This document shows positions 45,361-55,504 of a stretch of DNA of 64,000 nucleotides, in pieces. Location: the NCBI RefSeq assembly GCF_035046485.1, contig NC_085137.1, forward strand, positions 379,316,706 through 379,380,705, in the 5' to 3' direction. The DNA comes from Aedes albopictus (taxonomy: Eukaryota; Arthropoda; Insecta; Diptera; Culicidae). Below the pieces are notes generated by a model. That model did no database searches. It was not told the origin of the DNA and saw nothing but the letters and a program-made list of their open reading frames with translations. How positions within the stretch are numbered: position 1 is the stretch's first letter; the number at the start of each line of letters is the position of its first letter. The translations under genes and the position numbers were made by a program.

Positions 45361-46440
45361 AATTACTGAAACCATTTATTGAAAGCATATGGTGAAACCA
45401 TTTGTATGTATGCCATTTTTAATATTTTAAACTGCAAAATAATCCCAGAAAGTAATCGTTTTACCCAGTAGCGTATTTTATACCCCCCCCCCCGGTACGC
45501 ACCAGCAACAGCAAACCGAGTGAATATATCACACACTCGACACGCTCATCGTTGATGGAATCGGGAGGACCCAAAACTTTATCATACCGCGTTGCTGGTT
45601 GGCGCGAATGTGCAGCTCGACAGAATCTCGCTCCTCCAATGTTGTAGTGCACGGAAAGCTAGCTAGTAGGTAAATAATGACCCCGGCTGGATGTCGGCGG
45701 TGCCGGCGCTCGTGCGCTCGCTCGTGGGTGTGTTTGTGTACCGGCATTGCAAACATGATACACCACTCCACTCTTGGAACTACAATTTGTCTAAATCTCG
45801 TTTGGGAAAATTGTTTTAATTAGTAATTGAATAATTCAGGGCTGTCGTGTGATTATGTACATAATTAATTTTGAGTTATGGCACCCGGGAAAGTTACGAG
45901 AAACGGTCGTTTTGCGGACGAAAGTGATTGCTGCGCATCGTCGGTCATTGAAATAAACGAGCACCAGTGAAATGTTTTACATATTTCACCGGAAGATAAC
46001 TATTCCGAAACCAACCAGATGAGTTCAGCTTAACTGGTTGGTTCAATGCCGGAGATGGTCCTCATAATTTTCTTCAGGAGCTGTCCATTTATGAGAATTT
46101 TCAAGATTTTTCGATACCATCCCATGCAACGAAAATCCTTCAAAACGAGAAATTACGAATTTAGCGTTTATTTCAACCTGAAAAAGTGAGAAAATGACAA
46201 TTTTCAAACACAATTTAAGCATCGAAGAGACAAAGAGCAACTAATCCGTTGACCTGTACAAGATAGCATTTTTATTCAACTTTACATTATACTTTGACAT
46301 TTTTGCAACATTTTGCAACTTTGCAAAAAATCTCATTATATAAAAATGGCAATTAAAAAACTAAAAAATCACGTAGAAACAATAACAATATGGCAACACT
46401 ATCTTCAGAAAAAAGATGCACAATAACATACTGAAATAGT
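45361..46440. other. Mixed unique DNA, no gene seen
   Basis: The stretch contains a C11 run at 45483-45493 and a GC-rich 270-base block up to 45760. No coding frame has recognisable content; an LTR or promoter fragment is conceivable. Confidence 0.3.
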
Positions 46441-46487
46441 TATTTATGTAACAAGTTGCAAAAAGTTGATTTTTTCAGCACGAGTCG

Positions 46488-47418
46488 TACAGGGGATACT
46501 CAAAATAACTGGGACAGGTAAAATTTTCACTTTTCAAAAAATGTTCAACTCGCTGTAACTTTTCGAAAAGGGCATCGAATATTCTAAATTTTTTTACTGT
46601 AAGTTCATAAACTAGTTGTGTATCAGTGGTCAAAATTTGGAAAAGATCGAGCTATTCTACACGAAGTTAAAAATGTTCTAGAAAAAGGTATAATTGTCCG
46701 ATAGCCAACTTTGAGCAGTTATATCTCCGGATTCAATGAACCGAATGCAATGAAATTTTGATCATTTACGACTCATATAATGAACTTTGAAAAACAGTTG
46801 ACTTAATTGGAAATTATCAATAAGAAAAAAAGTTATAGCGATTTCATTTATTCTATATTTTTTTAGTAAATTAATCTATTTTTCATGTGCATCCCATTAC
46901 TTTTTCAATTTAATGCCGGCTATTTGGTAGCTTTCCTTTGAAACATGATTATATTTAAGTCAATTAGAGGGAATTTAAACGAACTATAATTACTATGTAT
47001 CTCGAATTTTGAAACGATGATGAAGTTTTGGATAAATTAGTATTATATCAGAAAAATAATCTATTCGTTATAATTTTCTTTCGTGTTAAGAATTTAAAGT
47101 TTAGTAAAAAGTTTTTGATAGCTCATTATATAAGTCATAAATGATCAAAATTTCATTGCATTCGGTTCATTGAATCCGAAGATATAACAGCTCAAAGTTG
47201 GCTATCGTATAATTATACCTTTTTCTAGAACCTTTATAATTTCGTGTAGAATAGCTCGATCTTTTCCAAATTTTGACCACTGATACACAACTAGTTTATG
47301 AACTTACAGTAAAAAAATTGAGAATATTCGATGCCCTTTTCGAAAAGTTACAGCGAGTTGAACATTTTTTGAAAAGTGAAAATTTTACCTGTCCCAGTTA
47401 TTTTGAGTATCCCCTGTA
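46488..47418. mobile_element. 931-bp foldback MITE, TACAGGGG ends
   Basis: Arms of about 330 bases are reverse complements: TACAGGGGATACTCAAAATA at the left and its complement at the right. TA is the duplicated target. The sequence on either side ('cagcacgagtcg' and 'aggcttgccgac') matches one continuous stretch at 53156-53200, so the element sits in an older repeat with a known empty version. Confidence 0.88.
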
Positions 47419-47440
47419 TATTTATCAAGGAGGCTTGCCG

Positions 47441-48640
47441 ACTTTAGAATGTCCTCTAGAAATTTCTCCAAGAATACTTAAGAAAGTCTTGCACGGATAG
47501 CTTCCAAAAATTTTGCATGCATTCTTTAAAAAATCAAGTATTCTTTTCAAAATATCTTGCATAGATTGTTCCGGAAATTCATCTACGAATTTCTTCAGAT
47601 TTTTTTTTCATTGAGATTCGTCCAGACATTTCTCAAAGCATTCATCTAGAAAACCTTCCATGAATTTTCTCAAAAATACTCCATGGATTAAAAAAAAAAG
47701 ATTAACGGATATATTAGGAATCAAAAAGTCAGAACTCCTTCAAATTTTTCCCAGAAGCTTTCTAAAAAAAATCTCTTACAATTCTACAACAGATTATTGA
47801 GGAAATTCCTAAGATTTCTTCACATTTCTTTAGATATTAATTCAGAACATTTAAAAAAAAGTCTTAGAAAATCGTTCAAGGATTTTTTTCTACACATTCT
47901 TTGAGAGATTATTACAAGGATTCTTACGAAAAGGCTGGAATACATTCTAGCCGAAATTCACACAGATATTTCATCAGAAATTTCGCCGGGTATTCCCTTG
48001 GGTAATTCACTATGTATTTTCTCAGAAATTCCTCCAAGATTTCCTTCAAGTGTTCCTCTAAGAATTTCTCTTTGGTTTCTTCCAGGAATTCATTAAAAAA
48101 ATGGTATTCTCAATAGGGCATTTCTCCAGGATGTTTTTTTTTTTCAAAAATATCTGAAGAGGTTTCGTAAGGTAGTCCACCAGGGGTTTCCAGGTGTTTC
48201 TTCAGGTATTTCTCCTGGAAATTCTTCAGCAGATTCATGAATGAATTCTTAAAATATTCCTGTTTTTTTTGAAATTCTTTGACCAATTCATTTAGAATTT
48301 TCTTCAGATTTCTTTTAATTCCTTCTGAAATTTCTCTGGCGATACTTTCGGAAATTTCTTTTAAGTGTTCTCAATATTCCTGGAATTACTTCAGAAATTT
48401 CTGCAGGGATTTATTCAAAAGTTGTTCCATGAACTCTTTCAGAAGTTGTTCCAGCAGTTCCTTCAGGAATTGCTCAAGCGGTTCCTTCAAAAATTCGTCA
48501 ATGAATTCATCTATAGGAATGTACATGTGAAGGGCCACTGAAATCGAGGCACCTTGATTAACTATTACCATGACAGCACTGGAAATACTTTATTACATTT
48601 ATCTTGTCAGTAATCGCCGAAGCATTACATTGCATTGTTC
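47441..48640 (+). repeat. Inverted copy of the complex repeat at 56990-58345
   Basis: Read in reverse, this segment aligns with 56990-58345, including non-periodic phrases such as 'ccatgacagcactggaaata' against 'atttccaatgctgtcatgg'. It lacks two insertions that the other copy carries. It is also periodic in the 12/24-bp sense. Confidence 0.75.
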
Positions 48641-48699
48641 CCCCTTAGGGTAAGAAACTCCTAGACCAAATTCAAGATATGTATTATCTAGGACACCCC

Positions 48700-49930
48700 A
48701 AAGATAACCTTCTGTATTCCTCAGGGAGGTATATCTGAGATTCTTTTAGGGGTTCCTTCTAAAGTTAGCTCTGGTGCCCTCCAGGATTTCTTCTGAAATT
48801 CCTGCAAGGACTTCAAGGGATTTCTCAGGGAGTTCCAAAAATCCTCCAGAAATTCTATCCGAGATTCTCCCAATAGTTTCTGATGAAAACCAGAGAGAAC
48901 TTGCTGGAGTATTTCCTCAAGGTACTTCAAGAGGAAAGCCATGAACAAAAGCTGCAGGAGAAACTTCTCAAAATACTCCGCAACAAACTTCTAAAGGATT
49001 TTCATTAGAAACTTCTGAAAGAATTGCAAATTGAACTTCCAGGAGAATTCCAGAAATATCTGCAGGAATTCCAAACAAAGCTCTTGAAGGAATCCAGAAA
49101 AGAGTTCCTAGATGAATCCTGGTAAGAGTTCCTGAAGAAATCCTGGAAGCAATTTCTGAAAGAATTCCAGAAGAGTTTCCCGGAATGAGTTCCAAGAGGA
49201 ATCCCGGAAGAAGTTCCCGAAGAAATCTACGAAGGAATTCCTGAAGAAATTCCAGAAGCAAATTTTGGCAGAAGCCCAGAAAAAATCCCGGAGGAATCCC
49301 TGGTTGGGCTCCCCAAAGAATCCTACAAGAAGTTCGTGGAGGAATTCCGGAAGAGATCCCGGTTGAATTACCGTAGAAATCTCGGAAGGAATTCATGGAG
49401 CAATCCCAGAAGTAGTTGCGGAAAGAATCTCGGAAGGAGGTCCTGACAAAACCCCGAAGAAGTTTTAGGAGGAATACGGAAAAAAGTTCTTGTATGATCT
49501 CTGGAAGGATCTCAGAAAGAATTCCTGAAGAAATCCTAGAGTGAACTGCGGAGGAATGTCGCATAGAACTTGTGGAAGGAATCCCTGATGGAATTTTGGA
49601 AGGAGTTTCAGGGTGAACCTCGAAACAAATTATTCAATCAATTGCGAAAATTGCTGGAATTCTCGGGAATATCTTCTGGAAGTAAACAAAAAAAACTTCT
49701 GAAGACATTCCAAAATAAATTATTAGGAGAATTGAGGATGGAACTGCTAGAGGAGAAATCCCTGGAAAATATATAAAAGAATCTCGGTAGTACCTCCTGG
49801 CAAGAGCTCTTGAAGCAATCAAAGACGGAATCTCTTTAGGAATCTCAGAAGAAACTCCTGGAAGATCCCCAGAGAATCGTCAAGAGCTTCCTGGGAATAC
49901 CCCATGAAACTTCTGGAGGGGTCCTGCTGT
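48700..49930. repeat. Degenerate 12/24-bp repeat block, most regular part
   Basis: Between about 49000 and 49560, units of 24 bases made of two 12-base halves ('gaagaaatcctg' and 'gaaggaattcct' styles) follow each other with little interruption. A minus-strand frame of 198 codons in this block shows a repeating hydrophobic pattern and is an artefact of the period. Confidence 0.7.
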
Positions 49931-49935
49931 CCTGC

Positions 49936-50107
49936 TCAAACGTCAAATATTCTGTGCGAGTAAGCAGGCCTGCATAAATTCGTGCAGTGGACCATAGCAA
50001 CCGCCGTATGGTCCACTGCACGAATTTTTTCTGGCCTGCTTACTCTCACACGAAATTTGACGTTTGAGAGGTGCCGACACCTCAAATAAATTCGTGCAGT
50101 GGACCAT
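49936..50107. mobile_element. Foldback MITE relics, family of 51204-51339
   Basis: 50008-50107 begins atggtccactgcacgaatt and ends with its complement, with the middle partly deleted. 49936-49995 is a further half copy in inverted orientation. The same family appears whole at 51204-51339. Confidence 0.75.
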
Positions 50108-50591
50108 GCTTGATTTTGTTTTCTGATCAACCCAAGTAAAAACGCAATTTACTGAAATTTTGTTGTTTGCTCCTGTTTGCTCTTTTAAAATCGGTCATTA
50201 TGGCTGTGAAAGTCGAAATTCCAGTAATCATAAATCAGTCGTGAAACGGAAACAAACTTTCGAGCAAAAATCATCCCAACAACTATAACGCTCCCAGAGC
50301 GCTAGCGAAGCATGTTCCTACTGAAGCCGTCCAAAAACGTCGCGGTCCTTGGGCTCGAGCAAAATAAACCATCCGTAGGATTCTTGGCCGACAGAAAACG
50401 ACGCCTAGTCCGGTGGAAAATCTCCCGGAGCGGCACCAAACTGTCCTCGTGGATGCTTGCAATGTGGGGCACGCTTACCCCAATCAAAGAGGCTTTTCAG
50501 CGGAAGGTGTACGCTTGGCCTTGCAGCATTTCTTCAACAGTGGTTTGGAAGCCTACGCGATGCTGCCAAGATTTTACTTGAAACCGGGAAA

Positions 50592-50757
50592 GGGGCTGTC
50601 CATAAACCAGGTGGTCATGAGGGGGGGTTCGGCCAATGACCATTTTGTATGGAAGAAAAAAAAATTTGTATGGACTAATGACCACGCGGGGGGGGGGGGG
50701 GTTTGGGGGGGGTTGAGAAGTCCCAAAAAAATGACCACGTGGTTTATGGACAGCCCC
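50592..50757. mobile_element. 166-bp MITE in the NYN gene, GGGGCTGTCCATAAACCA ends
   Basis: Ends GGGGCTGTCCATAAACCA and TGGTTTATGGACAGCCCC are exact complements, flanked by a 3-bp aaa duplication, as PIF/Harbinger-type elements make. The interior holds runs of G up to 13 bases long and 'aatgaccat' phrases. Confidence 0.82.
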
Positions 50758-50795
50758 AAAGTCCTCCGATTGGACGATTCTGGACATGCTGTATA

Positions 50796-50998
50796 AGGCA
50801 ATCCATGAGACAGATGCGATCAGCTGATTTTTTTTGTTTACCATGTATTTTTGACACTCGATGATCGGGGTGACAGTTGAGCACAAAGGAATTTGTTAAG
50901 CACTGACGACACTTGACGAAACTTTGTTAAGTTGTACTCACACTGTGTTTACATTTTTGGCTGTCACCCCCATCGCGAAAAGTCGTCATGGATTGCCT
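50796..50998. mobile_element. 203-bp MITE in the NYN gene, AGGCAATCCATGA ends
   Basis: Ends AGGCAATCCATGA and TCATGGATTGCCT are exact complements. TATA at 50792-50795 and 50999-51002 is the probable target duplication, since one TATA gives back an open NYN frame (…MLYKNG). Confidence 0.82.
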
Positions 50999-51203
50999 TA
51001 TAAGAACGGAAGATTAATAACAACACCGTGCAAAGAATTTCCAATGGCAATAAGAGGAGCAGCCTACGACGACCGGTTCATGTTGGACATTGCTACTAAA
51101 TTTGCATGTGTCGTTGTTTCGAATGACCAGTACAGGGATATAATGCACGAACGACCAGGATGGCTGGAATGTGTTAGAGAAAGAAGGAGAGGCTTTCAAT
51201 GGA

Positions 51204-51339
51204 ATGGTCCACTGCACGAATTTCTGCTAGCCTGCTTACTCTCACACGAAATCTGACGTTTGAGCGGTGTCGGCACCGCTCAAACGTCAAATTTCGTGTG
51301 AGAGTAAGCAGGCCAGCAGAAATTCGTGCAGTGGACCAT
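51204..51339. mobile_element. 136-bp perfect foldback MITE near the end of the NYN gene
   Basis: The whole insert is a hairpin from ATGGTCCACTGCACGAATTT to its complement, with the centre near 51271. AAT on both sides (51203-51205 and 51340-51342) may be the target duplication. The coding frame resumes beyond it. Confidence 0.85.
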
Positions 51340-51368
51340 AATGATGAATTGGTATTATCATAGTGGTA

Positions 51369-51374
51369 AATAAA
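51369..51374 (+). terminator. Candidate polyadenylation signal of the NYN gene
   Basis: AATAAA lies five bases after the TAG stop of the NYN frame. This supports a compact transcript end here. Confidence 0.45.
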
Positions 51375-51469
51375 ATTTGATGTGTAGTTATGTATTTTAT
51401 TTTGGTGAGACTTTTGAAGAGTGCTAATTAAAGATTGGAATCGAAAAAAAGTGAGACACACAAAATAAT

Positions 51470-51868
51470 GTACCGTCGTTGCGGGGTGACAATGGGTCAG
51501 AGGGGCGAGATTAGGTCAAAACATGATCTGAAATATCTCATCTTATATTGCGAATATCTTATCAAACATTTTTTGGTGGCATCCTCGTAGTTGCCAGCAG
51601 TTTCTGTCAAAAATTAGGTTTCTAGAGCAGTTAGTTAATGTTTGATAAATCATCGAAAAAATCTTGAAAATAAGGCCTTATTAAAATGCCACTTTAAAGG
51701 CTCGATGCCTTTTGGGTAGATTGATTGTTTTTAGAATTTCAAACTCATATCCATCATACGATACATTATTGGTAAGTAGTTTCAACTTTGATCATAACTT
51801 TATTACCTTGCTTTATTGTCAATGCGGAACAAATTCGGTTCCCCTGACCCATTCTCACCCCCTCGCCA
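51470..51868. mobile_element. MITE with ggggtgacaatgggtcag ends
   Basis: The left phrase 'ggggtgacaatgggtcag' is complemented by 'ctgacccattctcacccc' (51844-51861) with one mismatch. The AT-rich interior is non-coding. The ends may extend some bases further on each side. Confidence 0.65.
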
Positions 51869-51960
51869 CACGAGCATTCTTTCCCGTCATCGATGACTGT
51901 AAGGACGTGGCCAGCGCCGTTATTGACTTAATAAAGCTTGGAATTCTCGAAGATGCCTAT
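51869..51960 (+). repeat. Left part of a dispersed repeat split by an LTR element
   Basis: It matches the reverse complement of the 6569-6899 repeat ('gtaaggacgtggcc', 'aataaagc'). It is cut at 51960 by the LTR element and resumes at 54501-54630. Confidence 0.6.
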
Positions 51961-52231
51961 TGTAGGGTCTAGCTCGAATCCAAAGTAAGATTTAATCCTG
52001 GATTCAATAAACCACGATCGGATGATGAACGGAAAATCTAATTCTTCAATTACTTGCGCTCTGACACAGCGTCTTTATATCAACACGTCTCAGTCAATTC
52101 TCTCTTCCAAGTTGGTCCCCGACTACTATGACCGTTTTCTTCTCGTTACCCCTAACAACGAGCACATGTCTCGGGACACCGAAGCAAATCATCTACTCAT
52201 TATTTTAGAATAACATTATCAAATTCCTACA
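51961..52231 (+). repeat. LTR copy 1 of the non-coding element
   Basis: 271 bases, TG...CA ends. A 63-codon frame is present in both LTRs but has no recognisable content. Confidence 0.9.
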
Positions 52232-53104
52232 ATCCTCCTTTTGCTTTTTTATTGCATAAGTGTAAAATAAAGTATTGTAAAATGCTTCGTTACAAAATCT
52301 CTTTCTGATTGTTTGTTCTTTGTTTCAAATGTGACCTATCTTGTACCAGTTTTGTAGCATTGGTCATTTTCTCCGCGAGTCTACCCTATTTCACAAACTT
52401 CTTTATACTGTTGCTCTGGTTTGTCCATGTTGCTAGTTTGAGGTAACTTATAGTGTTTCTACACTGCTGCCCCAATTCATCCAATACTCCTTTCTATTCG
52501 CGTTACAATGCACTCCTCGTTGAGAAAATCTGTATTTATATTTTATATGTAACCTTTCATTGTTTTCTTTATTCATTCCATTTCCACTTTCGTTTTAATC
52601 ACTGTGTTCCCCGAATTGCTTTTTTTCATGTTTTTTTTCGAATGAAATTGTCATACTTCAGTCCAGCGTCCGATGTTAAAGCTGTAAGTAGAACTCTGCG
52701 GTATAACGTTCAGCTCTGTCATCTTACCACTTTTCTGTAAGCTGGCAGATATGGATGATTGTTTCAACTCATTCTAGAATCCATATGTTGAAAAGATCGC
52801 TTATAGCCCTTATTCTTATTATTCTTCTTCTTCTTCTTCGTTTTGTTAGTCCAGTTACTGACATAGACCGAGTGGGGATGGCAGCAGCTTATGCTATATC
52901 GCCAGCATATAGCCCTTGGATGCTATAATAATTAATTCCAACCTTCCCCATTTGCGCGAATCGCGAACAACAACCCACGAGTGCTGGCTAACTTCACATT
53001 TCCAGCCAATAACAGTCTGCATATCCCAGAATCACTCATAAATACCTACAGCGCATTAGATCACATTTGAATATGAGCTTTGAATTCCATCACAGTAGGC
53101 ACGT

Positions 53105-53600
53105 AGTACAATGGTATCCTAGGCAATAGTAGTTTACGCAACAAGGTGCAGAATAACGATTTTTACAGCACGAGTCGTACGTTTATCCAACGAGGCTTGC
53201 CGAGTTGGATAATTACGACGAGTGCTGGAAAAATCGAGTTCTGCGCCGAGTTGCGTACAATGTTTTTTGCAATTTCATAAATTACCCTTGAGGATAGTTT
53301 TCAACAAAACTTTTTCATCAAACTGCATACTGATGTTCATAGCCATGTTCAAGAAAATCTGATCATAACAGGTTATACTGTGCAGTTGTCACAATTTTTC
53401 TAAACTGCGTTCAGAAAGCATCAAGAAGTTGACCAAAACTGAAAACAGTGCTGTAATGGTTCATTACGCAACGCATATCAGTGCTGTAATGAACCATTAC
53501 AGCACTGTTAATTTGGTGTGGGAAAGTAGGCCTTTTCCTGTCAGATTTGCGTGACGTAAAACAGCCTATTACGATGAGAAATTGCAAAAAAAACTTTACC
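53105..53600. mobile_element. MITE-like sequences inside the non-coding LTR element
   Basis: Inverted phrases are stacked here. 'acgcaacaaggtgcaga' (about 53138) faces 'tctgcgccgagttgcgt' (about 53240). 'gttttttgcaatttc' (about 53262) faces 'gaaattgcaaaaaaaac' (about 53578). 'gtgctgtaatggttcatta' (53451) faces its complement at 53494-53513. The first unit is the empty version of the site hit by the MITE at 46488. Confidence 0.55.
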
Positions 53601-53734
53601 ACTTCAATTTCCAAAACAAGACACTTCTGGCAAACAAACGTTTTCTTCTACTTCCATTTTTTTTGTAACTCTCCCAGTTCTGGACAATAATGCTTCAAAT
53701 GCAACATAATTCAATACAATTATTTTAGGTAAAC

Positions 53735-54170
53735 TCTCCCAGTTTAGGCTCTGCCAACATGCAGCAAACCAGTGGATCCTCCCAGTCCGTTTTTTTTGGC
53801 CTCCAAGTAAGTGGACTCTCCCAGCCCAGGCGCTGCCAGCATGCATTTGTTTTTTTTTTTTTTCACTTCAGTGGACCCTCCCGGTCCGGGTTGTACTGCC
53901 TCTTTTGGTTATGGCATCGCATTTAAGCATTTTCTCACATAGTGGACCCTCCCGGTCCAGGTTTTACTGAATTCCTTCAGTAATTATACCGCATTTAAGC
54001 GAATTACCACAGTGGACTCTCCCAGCCCGGGACTTTTACAACGCATTTAAGCATTTCCTCAAAGTGGACCCTCCCGGTCCGGGGTTTACTGAACATTTTC
54101 AGTTATTACAACGCATTTAAGCAACTTCTTTCAGTGGACTCTCCCAGCCCAGGCATTTTTTTTCGCTTTT
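53735..54170 (+). repeat. Array of agtggaCYctccc motif, about 60-70 bp apart
   Basis: Eight or so units share 'gtggacCcTcccggTccgg' or 'gtggactctcccagcccgg', joined by 'acaacgcatttaagca' spacers that are themselves repeated. Each ggacc-ctccc-ggtcc unit can form a 5-bp hairpin. It lies just inside the right LTR. Confidence 0.75.
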
Positions 54171-54224
54171 CAGCTTCAACTTTGCTTTTTTTTAGCTTAC
54201 CTAAGTTTATCCTCGTCGCCAGGT

Positions 54225-54495
54225 TGTAGGGTCTAGCTCGAATCCAAAGTAAGATTTAATCCTGGATTCAATAAACCACGATCGGATGATGAACGGAAAA
54301 TCTAATTCTTCAATTACTTGCGCTCTGACACAGCGTCTTTATATCAACACGTCTCAGTCAATTCTCTCTTCCAAGTTGGTCCCCGACTACTATGACCGTT
54401 TTCTTCTCGTTACCCCTAACAACGAGCACATGTCTCGGGACACCGAAGCAAATCATCTACTCATTATTTTAGAATAACATTATCAAATTCCTACA
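54225..54495 (+). repeat. LTR copy 2 of the non-coding element
   Basis: It appears identical to 51961-52231 and is followed by the duplicated target cctat. Confidence 0.9.
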
Positions 54496-54500
54496 CCTAT

Positions 54501-54630
54501 TGAGAGCGGTAGTTACTCCCAAGCTCCATTTGTTGCTTCCTTGTGCAATTTCGATTGTCCTGGTCAATCACGGAGTGGCAACTACGAATTGTACGATCAT
54601 CTATGCTCATGCTACTACATTGTTATAAAT
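54501..54630 (+). repeat. Right part of the dispersed repeat split by the LTR element
   Basis: It continues the match to the reverse complement of 6569-6899 ('gagtggcaactacgaattgtac'). Confidence 0.55.
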
Positions 54631-55504
54631 TACTCTTTAGGCGCAGAATCTGAAACCCATTTCAATTTCTTTTCTTATCACACTTTTGTTTTTTTTTTTG
54701 AGACCCAGATTGGAAACCCTGGAAATTAACAATACCACTGCATTATAATAAATACTCATAGAGACGCAAAATCCTAAAAACATTCACTCCTTCTCCAAGT
54801 ATTTTCAGTTTTTGCGTAATAAGCATGGCTTGGGACCCCTGCTTGGGAACCACTGAGTTTTGCAACGCAGAACGCTGTTATGGACAGACAAAACCTCTAG
54901 TGGTCTGGATATCCATCCTAAAGATTTGGTGTCTTTAGAGAAGTATCTTGTAAGAGTTTTTACTACAATCTGGTTACTCAATATTTGATCTAGACAAGTT
55001 GCAACTGATCTTGATCAGTTTTAGATTTTTATAGAAGCGTCCTAGAAGAAAACTTTTTTCAGTAAAATTGTTCATTCTGCTGTTTTTGACATTTCTTCTG
55101 AAGACATTTATACTCTATAATGCACACGAAAAGCACTTGGGCCACTTTACTAAAAAAAGTTGAAAAAAAAATCGATTTTTTTTTATCAATATTTTCAAGT
55201 AAAAAAAATTAGAAAAAAATACGAACGTTAGGTTAGCAAAAATATATAGGAAAAAGGTTACTCCATAAAAAAAAACCTACATTATCACGGAAATCAGAGG
55301 TTTGTCTTATTAAAATAACAAAAAAAAAGTTGATTGACAATTCATTTGATAACTCATGAAGCAGCACGCGTAGGCAACTAATTTTTTGGCCAAATCATGT
55401 CAATACCACTAGCATCGATATAGTGGGGAAAGAAAATTGGGGTAACTCGAGGCTTTTTGTTATACACTAGTATGAAATCATCACAAAAATGAGTGAAAAT
55501 TGAC
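54631..55504. other. AT-rich DNA, no gene seen
   Basis: Many A and T runs at 55140-55330. There are no coding motifs and no clear element ends. Confidence 0.4.

Larger units (their letters stand above)
50312..51363 (+). pseudogene. Zc3h12a/Regnase-type NYN ribonuclease gene, interrupted by three MITEs
   Basis: The NYN (PIN-like) RNase domain is read from about 50398: 'VLVDACNVGHAY' with the catalytic Asp, then 'FSAEGVRLALQHF' and 'AMLPRFYLKPGK'. After the first MITE comes 'SSDWTILDMLYK', after the second 'NGRLITTPCKEFP', 'AAYDDRFMLDIATKF' with the acidic pair, and 'VVVSNDQYRDIM' with the Asn-Asp. After the third, 'NDELVLS' ends at TAG 51361-51363. The pieces are in one frame once each MITE and its target duplication is set aside. 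Upstream, a frame starting with ATG at 50312 ('MFLLKPSKNVAVLGLEQNKP') is in a different register, so a splice or frameshift lies near 50390-50415. Family members degrade RNA, often mRNA stem-loops. This copy lacks a visible CCCH finger. It lies on the opposite strand to, and within an intron of, the minus-strand gene. Confidence 0.75.
51961..54495 (+). mobile_element. Young non-coding LTR retrotransposon (2535 bp)
   Basis: Two 271-bp LTRs (51961-52231 and 54225-54495) appear identical, with TGTAGGG start and CCTACA end. An exact 5-bp duplication, cctat, flanks the element (51956-51960, 54496-54500). The ~2-kb interior has no gag or pol frame, so it must rely on another element for copying. 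No clear TGG primer site or purine tract is visible next to the LTRs, which is unusual. Orientation was set by the LTR-like signals and is uncertain. Confidence 0.9.

Noticed and set aside
48968..49564. 198-codon minus-strand open frame
   Set aside because: It lies in the most regular 12/24-bp repeat and its peptide simply repeats the period; a repeat whose unit is a multiple of three stays open by default.
52022..52213. 63-codon frame in the young LTRs
   Set aside because: Repeated only because the LTR is repeated; no motif.
53735..54170. CRISPR-like array
   Set aside because: Repeats are degenerate, spacers are themselves repeated, and the setting is a eukaryotic LTR element.
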